This document shows, in pieces, positions 6,765 through 12,455 of a stretch of DNA of 12,455 bases. The DNA is taken from contig JAKSDC010000008.1 of the NCBI GenBank assembly GCA_022360275.1, positions 1 through 12,455 on the forward strand, in the 5' to 3' direction. Source of the stretch: Chlorobiales bacterium (GTDB taxonomy: Bacteria > Bacteroidota > Chlorobiia > Chlorobiales > Chlorobiaceae). A model generated the notes under the pieces. The model worked only from the letters and a program-made list of their open reading frames with translations. It ran no database searches and was not told where the DNA came from. Position 1 is the stretch's first letter. Every line of letters starts with the position of its first letter. A program made the translations under genes and the position numbers.

Positions 6765-7124
6765 TTAAAGATACCGAAGAGTATTGAGCAACTCTCTGTA
6801 CCCGAAGGGTTTTTTCAGGGCGGCATCCACTCCAACGGCATAAGCCAGCTGTAAATAACTTTCGGAACTCATTTTTCCTCCACCGGAAATGGCGACAATT
6901 TTAATGTGGGGGTGCTCGGACTTGATTTTTCTGATAATTTCAATGCCATCCTGCTCCGGCATGATGATGTCTGTAATCACTACTGCAACATCCGGATGTT
7001 GGGAAAGCCACTCGAAAGCTTTACGGCCATTGGTTGCAGTAAAGACGTTAAATCCGTCGTGTTTCAGGATTTCTCTGATAAATTTCAAGGTGGCTTGATC
7101 ATCATCAATGACCAGGATCTTCAT
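6765..7124 (-). CDS. Single-domain response regulator (CheY-like receiver)
   Basis: This 119-residue protein is a stand-alone receiver domain. It has the acidic pocket D7/D8 in ILVIDDD, the phosphoacceptor D52 in VVITDIIMP, the switch residue S80 in VAISGGG, and K105 in LKKPF. No DNA-binding or enzymatic output domain follows, so it must act by protein contact or pass phosphate on in a relay. The 'SGGG...SYLQLA...GVDAALKKPF' ending is common in single receivers found with PAS-rich kinases. It converges with gvpK across 98 bp and lies about 650 bp from the end of the large hybrid kinase on the same strand. It may be a partner of that kinase or take part in gas vesicle control, but only closeness supports this. 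No clear Shine-Dalgarno precedes its ATG. Confidence 0.92.
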   Translation of the reverse strand: MKILVIDDDQATLKFIREILKHDGFNVFTATNGRKAFEWLSQHPDVAVVITDIIMPEQDGIEIIRKIKSEHPHIKIVAISGGGKMSSESYLQLAYAVGVDAALKKPFGYRELLNTLRYL

Positions 7125-7450
7125 ATAAACTGTAAATTAGGTTGAGGTTTGATAATCCCCTGGATTGTTTTTTCCACAGGACAAAACTTACCGGTTTTCG
7201 GAGATTTTTCCCAGCTTTATGGCGGTGCAGGGGTTGCGAGCTTGAGGTATATCCGGGTATCCGGGTTTTTTATGGGTGGTTGAGAATCTGAGGATGCTTT
7301 GCTCCGGGATTTGTGAGTGAAAAGATTGTGAAATAGGAGAGAGTCGAAAAAGAGGTTAATCGGCTAATACGATATATTTATTTGTGTTGCATGTTGTTAG
7401 TTGCTATGTATTGTTTTTTGCGGCTACTTTTTTTACGGGCTGTTTTTTGA
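7125..7450. other. Intergenic stretch without a recognisable gene
   Basis: Between the response regulator start and the candidate small-RNA promoter I see no credible coding region on either strand. The response regulator promoter must lie here on the - strand, but I find no convincing -35/-10 pair. The stretch 7250-7276 carries the repeated word CCGGGTAT/CCGGGT followed by a T-run. Its CCGG units could make a weak 4-bp hairpin on the + strand, too weak to call a terminator. Confidence 0.5.
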
Positions 7451-7456
7451 TATAAT
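7451..7456 (+). promoter_or_regulatory. Candidate -10 box (TATAAT) of the small RNA
   Basis: A perfect TATAAT stands at 7451-7456. With a 17-base spacer the -35 position (about 7428-7433) is only a T-run, so the -35 is poor. Transcription from here would begin near 7462-7465 and reach the strong terminator at 7594, giving an RNA of about 130 nt. Confidence 0.35.
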
Positions 7457-7461
7457 CAAGA

Positions 7462-7594
7462 AAGAAAAAAATGTTTTTCCTTCTTTTTTCAGCGTAGGAC
7501 TGCCATTTCTCACATCAGTGAGGGATTACGTGGATGATAAAGGGGACATCTGCGTACAAGCCGTTTCATGTGCCAGCATGAAACGGCTTTTTTT
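7462..7594 (+). ncRNA. Candidate structured small RNA (Chlorobi-1-like architecture)
   Basis: Three hairpins abut one another with almost no spacer. Hairpin 1 is 7505-7513 with 7518-7526: nine pairs, two of them G-U, with an ATCA loop. Hairpin 2 is 7527-7536 with 7547-7556: ten pairs, two of them G-U, with a 10-base loop. Hairpin 3 is the 13-bp terminator stem 7558-7570 with 7577-7589, followed by a T-run. Upstream, a purine/pyrimidine hairpin (7458-7469 with 7474-7485, one mismatch) sits at the likely 5' end, just after a TATAAT box. No convincing ORF lies inside. As I recall it, the published Chlorobi-1 motif consists of two stem-loops followed by a Rho-independent terminator and occurs only in green sulfur bacteria, which fits. 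I cannot compare the sequence with that consensus here. The 5' end is approximate. Confidence 0.55.
7558..7594 (+). terminator. Rho-independent terminator
   Basis: AAGCCGTTTCATG (7558-7570) pairs perfectly over 13 bases with CATGAAACGGCTT (7577-7589) around the loop TGCCAG, and T's run through 7594. The T-run lies only on the + strand side, so it stops rightward transcription. The nearest upstream rightward unit is the candidate small RNA; the gvp operon is the alternative, if it reads through. Confidence 0.88.
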
Positions 7595-7798
7595 ATGGCA
7601 CAAAAAACTTTCGATTCCCAAGCAGTACAGCTGTATCGGCTTATGAGGCTTGAAGGTGCGGGTGCCGTGAGTTACAATACCGAACGTTGGCACGAGGCGT
7701 TAAACGGCAAAGTGCCTCAAACCGTCTGCCATGATAAAAAAACAACAGGTTTCAAAGGCAGCATGAACACTCGTAGTTTATCGAAAAAACTGTCCTGA
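7595..7798 (+). pseudogene. Probable relic of an integrase-type (DDE) transposase C-terminus
   Basis: An open frame from ATG 7595 to TGA 7798 encodes about 67 residues. Its middle reads SYNTERWHEALNGKVPQTV, which resembles the end of the rve/DDE integrase core of IS3- and IS481-type transposases ('YN..RPHEALG..TP..V'). The usual P of RPH is W here, and nothing recognisable as the catalytic part precedes it. There is no Shine-Dalgarno, as the ATG directly follows the terminator T-run, and the 3' end overlaps the kinase gene on the other strand. I read it as a decayed remnant rather than a working gene; a chance resemblance is possible because only about 15 residues match. Confidence 0.35.
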
Positions 7799-10700
7799 TG
7801 ATGGAGAGTGATTCATGATTTGCTGAATTGCCCTGTGTAATGTAGAGAAGCTGACTGGTTTCCGCAAAAGTGTTGTAACTCCATGATGTTTTTTTGTCTG
7901 CAGAAGCTTTTGATCGTTTCCATGGCCGGTTATAAGAACAACCGGCAGGTCGGGTCTGATATGATGTGCTTTGTTTGCCAGGGTGATTCCGGTCATTTCT
8001 TGCATGGTTAAGTCGGTAATAAGCAGATCGAAAAAATCAGGTTGACGACGTATTCTATCGAGTGCCGTTAAAGCCGAGGAGGTGGCTGTTACGGTATAGC
8101 CGCTCTGTTCCAAAAAGGTTTGCATCATTTTGACTGTCGATGGTTCATCGTCAACAAAGAGGATTGAGCAGTTGCTTTTGGTTTCGGAGGCTGCGGTTGA
8201 CTGATTGTCATGTTCTGGAGGTACTTCTTTATGTATAAGCGGCAGATAGATATAAAAAGTGGAGCCTTTGCCGGGCTTACTTGAAACAGTAATAACTCCT
8301 TTATGCTGTGTAATGATTCCATGTACAACAGAGAGCCCAAGACCGGTTCCTTTGTTGACAAGTTTCGTTGTGAAAAAAGGCTCAAAAATCCTTTCCATCG
8401 TTTTACTATCCATACCCGAACCGGTATCGTTTATTGTCAACAGCACATATGGCTTATCCTGCAGGACGGGAAATGATTTGAGGAGAGAGGAGTCAGGGTA
8501 AAGCGAACGTAGCCGGATGGTCATTTTTCCGCCCGTGTCTTCCATTGCATGATAGGCGTTGGTACAAAGGTTAACGATTACTTGGTGCATTTGAGATGCA
8601 TCGGCCAAAATGTTACCTGTGTTTTTATCGATATCGGTTGAAATGGCAATTGTCGACGGTATAGATGGTCTAACCAGTTTCAGGGCTTCTATGATTATTG
8701 TGGCGAGGTTTAGCGGAGACTGATGTGACTTTTCCATACGGCTGAATGCAAGAATTCGTTCAACCAGTTTTTTTGCTCTTTCAGAAGCCTTCCAAATTTC
8801 ATTAATGTAGTCTTCTGTCGATTCCCCGGGAGGAATCAGTTTCTTTAACATTTCTGCATAACCCATGATGGGAGTCAGGATATTGTTGAAATCGTGGGCA
8901 ATCCCGCCAGCGAGTGTTCCGATAGTTTCAAGTCGTTGTGCATGTTGCAGTTGTAGCTCCATCTCGCGTTTTTCCGATTCTGCGATAATTTTTTTTGTTA
9001 CATCAAAAATAATGCCGTCAGCACCGGTAAAAAGTCCTTGATTACAAACAAGTGGGGATTTTCTGTCCTCGATCCATTTTTCACAACCGCTTTTAGTTCG
9101 AATTCTGTAACTCAGGCTAATTGGTTCAAGATTATTACGGGCAGTCTTGCATGCGTTCAGGTACTCTTTTCGGTCATCAGGATGGATTACCGATAGCCAG
9201 CTTTCGGGCAGTGTCCGAATTTCCTTTGTGCTGTAGCCGGTTATTGACTCTACTTTTGGAGAAAGGAGGAAATCGATCTGCCCTTTTTGGTCCGTGGTAT
9301 ATATGATGCCGGGAATATTGCACAGCAAATTCTGGTATTTCTGCAAAAGGCGTTTTTTAAGCTCGCTTTCCCGGAGAGCATCTTCTATTTCTTTGTGTTT
9401 GGTAAGGTCGAGAACTACACTTCTGAAACCGGTAATTTTTTCAGTAGCAGCTATAGTAGTTAAGTACAGGATAGCTGGGAAGGTTTTACCTTTTCGGGTG
9501 AGAGCGGTGAATTCCTGAGTTTCAAGGCGGTTACCTACAAGCAATTTTTTCCGGCTGTTGCGTAAAAGTTGGTGGTTCTCAGGAATACTGAGGTCAAATA
9601 TGGTAACATTTTTTTTCAAGTCTTCCTGAGTATAGCCAAACAGGTCAAGGGCGGTATTGTTTGCATAGGTGATTTTGGCTTCAAGATCACATTCAAAAAC
9701 TGGTTGCGGCAGCTGTTCTGTAAGTTCGCGAAACCGTGTTTCGCTTTCCCGTAATGCTTTTTCAGCTTTCAGGCGATCGGTAATGTTTCGGCTGATGCCG
9801 AACAAAACCAGCTTGTTGTTCCATATTCCCCGGCTGACTTTCGTTTCAACAGGGATGAGCTTGCCTTCCTTTGTTTTCAGAGGCACCAGGCAAATATCCT
9901 TGATGCCTGCAAGCAGGTCTGCAAAATTTCTGGCGGCTGTTTCATGCTTTGCAGTAGGGTGAAAATCAAGCACATGTTTTTTGGATATTTCTTCTATGGA
10001 GTAGTTAAGATTTTGCCGGACAGTTTTGTTGGTATGAATAACATTTCCCTCTGTGTCGATAATAAACAGGTAGTCATCGATGTTGTTGAAGAGAGTTTCC
10101 AGGTTTCTTTTAGCTTCTGCGATTTCCTCTTCATGACGGGCTTGCATGATTGCTGCTCCAATATGAGAGGCAACGGTTTCCAATGCTTTTTTTGCGAATT
10201 CCGGGATGTGCTCCAGCCGGTAAGATGCGACATTGAGACAGGCAATCACATCGTCTTTGTAGTGTACCGGCAGAATGGCTATAGCATTGAGGCTGAGTCC
10301 TTCCTTTTTGGCATGTCCAATATTTGGGGTTCCAAGGTTGCTGGAGTGGGTGTATAAAGGAGCTCCTTTCATAACGAGTTGCTGGCAGTAATCACCAGCT
10401 GCATATGATCTTATGTGGTTTATAAAGGCTGCAGGCAATCTTTTATGAACGGAAAGTGAAAGGCTTTTATCCGATGGCTCTACAAGATAGATCCCGCCGC
10501 AGTCCATGTCTGAAATTGAAATAGCTGTATCCAGACAAAGTTCGAGTGTTTCCTCAAGAGACTGTGAGGCGCTGAGTTTCAAAGCCAGATTGAGTTCTGT
10601 TTCGAGAAGCTGTTCTGCTTGTTTCCGCATGAGGGTATTGGCGATAATGCCCCCGGCAAGTTGCAAAACGGTAATGATTTCCGGGTTCCAGTGGCGGTGC

Positions 10701-12004
10701 TGTCTAACGGCATCGAGACCTATGTAGCCGAATAGCCGGGTATCTGAGATCAAAGGTATGGCAATAAGGGATTTGATATTCTGGCGTTCAAGGATTTGTT
10801 TTTCAGCGGCAGCTTCAGTCGGAAGCTTTGCAACATCGGGGATATGAATACTCTCGTTTTTTCGGACTTTTTCCATCCACCATGGGAAGACACTGGTTGA
10901 CAACCCCTTCAAGGACTTTATTTCTGATCTGATTCCTTCTGTACACCATTCATGGGTGTTATCCATCAGCTTGTTGTTGTCATAAAACTGAAAAATGTAA
11001 CTCCGGTCTGCTTGCATGTGCTTGCCGATGATCATCAGGATGTCGTCAATAACCGGATCGATCTGCTCAATAGCGAGGTTGATGAGTTTGCTGGAAATGT
11101 TGGTTATGAGATGCTCAAACTCAAGTTGCTTTTTGAACTGTTTTTCCGATTCTTTTTTCGCCGAGCAATCAATGATGTAACCTTCATAATGAGTGATACT
11201 GCCCTTTTCGTTTCGGTGGACAACAGTATGATCATGTACCCAAACCGTTTTTCCATCAGCTCTTACCAAACGGTATTCCTGTTCAAAAGCGTAAAGACCC
11301 TGCCTGCTGTAACGTGTAATGTTATCAACGACAAGACGCCGATCCTTATCATGAATGAGGTCATTGTAAGCAATGTTTTTTTGTTTAAAGTCTGAAGATT
11401 TGTATCCAAGGATCTGTTCAACATTTGGAGACACATATTCCATTTGTCTATTCGGGGAGTTAGTCCACCGGAAAACACAGACTGGGCCGCCGATGAAGAG
11501 TTTTTTTTCACGTTCGAGATCTGCTTCGGTATTTTTTCTGTCAGTGATGTCTTGGTGTGATCCTACCATGCGTAGCGGCTTGCCATCTTTATCCCATTCG
11601 AACACTTTTCCGCGATCCAGTACCCAAACCCAATGACCATTTTTATGACGCATTCGGGCTTCAAGTTCATAGTATTCGCTGTCTCCGGCGAAATGTTTTT
11701 CAAGAAGGGCATTTGATTTGACGATATCATCAGGATGGCAGAGCCTGATCCATAAATCAATATTGATAGGTTTGAGGTTTGCTATGGTATGGCCCGTTAT
11801 TGTTGCCCAACGTTCATTGATGGTCAGCTCTCCCGTTTGAATGTTCCAATCCCAGTAGCCGACATTGGTGCCTTCAATAACCATGTTGAACTGCCGGTTT
11901 TGCTGCAGGAGTGATGCGTTTTCCTGTTTCAGTCGTTCAAGTTCTTTTCTTATTCCGTCCAATTCAGAATAAAGTATTTGCCGTTCTCTTTTATCCTGCG
12001 CCAT
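7778..12004 (-). CDS. Large soluble hybrid histidine kinase (5 PAS, 2 GAF, HisKA, HATPase, receiver)
   Basis: This 1408-residue protein starts with a coiled coil (about 5-40). Then come PAS1 (41-156), PAS2 (165-285), GAF1 (310-460), GAF2 (480-620), PAS3 (630-745), PAS4 (750-870) and PAS5 (885-1005); several PAS units end in 'DITDRK'-like PAC motifs. HisKA has the phosphorylated H1037 in GGIAHDFNNIL. The ATPase domain has N1149, D1193/G1195/G1197 and the GTGLGLS lid at 1219-1225. The C-terminal receiver has D1285/D1286, phosphoacceptor D1331, T1359 and K1382. All catalytic residues are present. No signal peptide or membrane segment is visible, so it is cytoplasmic and should sense internal ligands, redox state or light through a PAS/GAF cofactor. 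The ATG at 12004 has a good Shine-Dalgarno (AAGGAG, complement of 12014-12019). No output domain is attached; phosphate may go on to a separate regulator such as the one at 6765-7124, which is an inference. The ligand is not predictable. Confidence 0.93.
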   Translation of the reverse strand: MAQDKRERQILYSELDGIRKELERLKQENASLLQQNRQFNMVIEGTNVGYWDWNIQTGELTINERWATITGHTIANLKPINIDLWIRLCHPDDIVKSNALLEKHFAGDSEYYELEARMRHKNGHWVWVLDRGKVFEWDKDGKPLRMVGSHQDITDRKNTEADLEREKKLFIGGPVCVFRWTNSPNRQMEYVSPNVEQILGYKSSDFKQKNIAYNDLIHDKDRRLVVDNITRYSRQGLYAFEQEYRLVRADGKTVWVHDHTVVHRNEKGSITHYEGYIIDCSAKKESEKQFKKQLEFEHLITNISSKLINLAIEQIDPVIDDILMIIGKHMQADRSYIFQFYDNNKLMDNTHEWCTEGIRSEIKSLKGLSTSVFPWWMEKVRKNESIHIPDVAKLPTEAAAEKQILERQNIKSLIAIPLISDTRLFGYIGLDAVRQHRHWNPEIITVLQLAGGIIANTLMRKQAEQLLETELNLALKLSASQSLEETLELCLDTAISISDMDCGGIYLVEPSDKSLSLSVHKRLPAAFINHIRSYAAGDYCQQLVMKGAPLYTHSSNLGTPNIGHAKKEGLSLNAIAILPVHYKDDVIACLNVASYRLEHIPEFAKKALETVASHIGAAIMQARHEEEIAEAKRNLETLFNNIDDYLFIIDTEGNVIHTNKTVRQNLNYSIEEISKKHVLDFHPTAKHETAARNFADLLAGIKDICLVPLKTKEGKLIPVETKVSRGIWNNKLVLFGISRNITDRLKAEKALRESETRFRELTEQLPQPVFECDLEAKITYANNTALDLFGYTQEDLKKNVTIFDLSIPENHQLLRNSRKKLLVGNRLETQEFTALTRKGKTFPAILYLTTIAATEKITGFRSVVLDLTKHKEIEDALRESELKKRLLQKYQNLLCNIPGIIYTTDQKGQIDFLLSPKVESITGYSTKEIRTLPESWLSVIHPDDRKEYLNACKTARNNLEPISLSYRIRTKSGCEKWIEDRKSPLVCNQGLFTGADGIIFDVTKKIIAESEKREMELQLQHAQRLETIGTLAGGIAHDFNNILTPIMGYAEMLKKLIPPGESTEDYINEIWKASERAKKLVERILAFSRMEKSHQSPLNLATIIIEALKLVRPSIPSTIAISTDIDKNTGNILADASQMHQVIVNLCTNAYHAMEDTGGKMTIRLRSLYPDSSLLKSFPVLQDKPYVLLTINDTGSGMDSKTMERIFEPFFTTKLVNKGTGLGLSVVHGIITQHKGVITVSSKPGKGSTFYIYLPLIHKEVPPEHDNQSTAASETKSNCSILFVDDEPSTVKMMQTFLEQSGYTVTATSSALTALDRIRRQPDFFDLLITDLTMQEMTGITLANKAHHIRPDLPVVLITGHGNDQKLLQTKKHHGVTTLLRKPVSFSTLHRAIQQIMNHSPSSGQFFR

Positions 12005-12013
12005 TGTGGAAAT

Positions 12014-12019
12014 CTCCTT
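12014..12019 (-). promoter_or_regulatory. Shine-Dalgarno of the hybrid kinase
   Basis: AAGGAG on the - strand, 9 bases before the ATG at 12002-12004, fixes the kinase start. It is the clearest ribosome binding site in the window; most gvp genes rely on overlaps or weak sites. Further upstream on this strand is a TTGACT (complement of about 12068-12073) without a matching -10 at the usual distance, so the promoter stays undefined. Confidence 0.75.
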
Positions 12020-12193
12020 AAATGATCAAGTCCCTGTGAAAAGGTACACCGAACCTGATACCATAAAGTCAAGATTAGCTTTTTATAATATACTATATGA
12101 AGGGAGTTCCTGTGTGTGGCAGAAAAATTGGCGGAGAGGTAAACCGTTTTCAGACAGAAAGTCGATACAGCGTGAGATAGCCGCAACAGGTTC

Positions 12194-12455
12194 TCACTGC
12201 ATGCCTCTCAACCGCGTGATGATATCTTTGTGGGGATGATTGACAAGGTCGTCGTCGTGTTCCGGCAGGGTGACGAGCCTTGCAACGATTTCAAGCATTC
12301 GCTGGTCGAGATGTTCTGCGATATCGAGCATGTGCAGCAGGTGGTGCTGCAGTTCGAAGTGAATGAACTTTTCAGCCCGGTGTTTTTTCATTTTGCCGAG
12401 GATTTCGGCCATCAGCGGGTTTTCGATGTGCCGTGACACCTGGCTGAAATATTCC
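12194..12455 (-). CDS. Unrecognised protein, C-terminal part (5' end outside window)
   Basis: The - strand frame is open from the right edge to a TGA at 12194-12196, giving about 86 residues. The frame continues upstream of the first GTG (12437-12439) with EYFSQ, so the gene begins beyond the window and that GTG is not its start. The fragment is charged, helical and rich in histidine (HRAEKFIHFELQHHLLHMLD, about mid-fragment), and reads like a helical bundle or a dimerising helix pair. I do not recognise the family. The scattered histidines and acidic residues could suggest metal binding, but no canonical motif is seen. It is more GC-rich than the gvp genes. The kinase gene follows on the same strand after about 190 bp. 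Confidence 0.6.
   Translation of the reverse strand, partial: EYFSQVSRHIENPLMAEILGKMKKHRAEKFIHFELQHHLLHMLDIAEHLDQRMLEIVARLVTLPEHDDDLVNHPHKDIITRLRGMQ

Noticed and set aside
7250..7276. CCGGGTATCCGGGT followed by a T-run, as a terminator
   Set aside because: The stem is at most four pairs and arises because CCGG is its own complement; more simply a short direct repeat.
7401..7646. + strand open frame of 81 codons over the small-RNA region
   Set aside because: No ribosome binding site, no family resemblance, and it runs through the terminator hairpin; the RNA structures explain the region better.
9944..11395. Long + strand open frames (137 and 147 codons) opposite the kinase
   Set aside because: Shadows of the kinase coding frame; low-complexity Phe/Val/Cys-rich products with no domain.
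12084..12089. TATAAT on the + strand as a promoter
   Set aside because: Lies in a generally AT-rich patch, with no -35 at the right distance and no + strand gene downstream.
12172..12197. GTGAGA ... TCTCAC inverted repeat at the end of the partial - strand gene
   Set aside because: Six-base stem, 14-base loop and no T-run on the - strand; not convincing as a terminator.
1..12455. CRISPR array, tRNA, rRNA or intact insertion sequence
   Set aside because: No regularly spaced repeats, no cloverleaf or rRNA-like stretch and no intact transposase or terminal repeats found on reading both strands.

Overview
The window holds most of a gas vesicle (gvp) gene cluster on the + strand (about 1-6666), followed by two-component signalling genes on the - strand (6765-7124 and 7778-12004). 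It ends with a truncated, unrecognised - strand gene at the right edge. The set of genes (an ArsA/Get3-type ATPase, a CDC48-type double AAA+ ATPase, several GvpF/L proteins, GvpG, GvpO, a short GvpA-fold protein and GvpK), the moderate base composition and the very large PAS/GAF hybrid kinase fit a gas-vacuolate green sulfur bacterium (Chlorobiaceae, of the Pelodictyon/Chlorobium clathratiforme kind). That assignment is an inference from gene content; no taxonomic marker is present.

Left part (1-6666). Ten + strand genes are packed almost without gaps and read as one operon. It starts with the 3' end of an ArsA/Get3-like ATPase gene, which overlaps the CDC48-like gene by ATGA. Next come two tandem, AT-rich gvpF/L paralogues, gvpG, gvpO, a third gvpF/L, a short GvpM/GvpS-like shell-protein gene, a fourth gvpF/L (ATGA overlap) and gvpK. 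The main shell gene gvpA, gvpN and similar genes are not in the window and probably lie upstream. The 113 bp before the gvpM-like gene carry a strong inverted repeat and a 20-codon open frame that is in register with the gene and separated from it by one TAG.

Middle part (6667-7777). A single-domain CheY-like response regulator converges on gvpK. Beyond it lies about 650 bp without a clear gene. This holds what looks like an independent small RNA on the + strand: a perfect TATAAT box, then three abutting hairpins, the last a textbook Rho-independent terminator (7558-7594). The arrangement resembles the published description of the Chlorobi-1 RNA motif, though I cannot check the match. Just after the terminator is a short open frame that looks like the decayed C-terminus of an integrase-type transposase.

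Right part (7778-12455). A 1408-residue soluble hybrid histidine kinase (five PAS, two GAF, HisKA, HATPase, receiver) has a good Shine-Dalgarno. Upstream of it lies the C-terminus of an uncharacterised - strand protein cut by the window edge.

How they may work together: the Gvp proteins build the gas vesicle. The two ATPases are plausible chaperone/unfoldase partners for the very hydrophobic shell subunits. The kinase and regulator could couple buoyancy to light, redox or other cues, but only their proximity suggests this.
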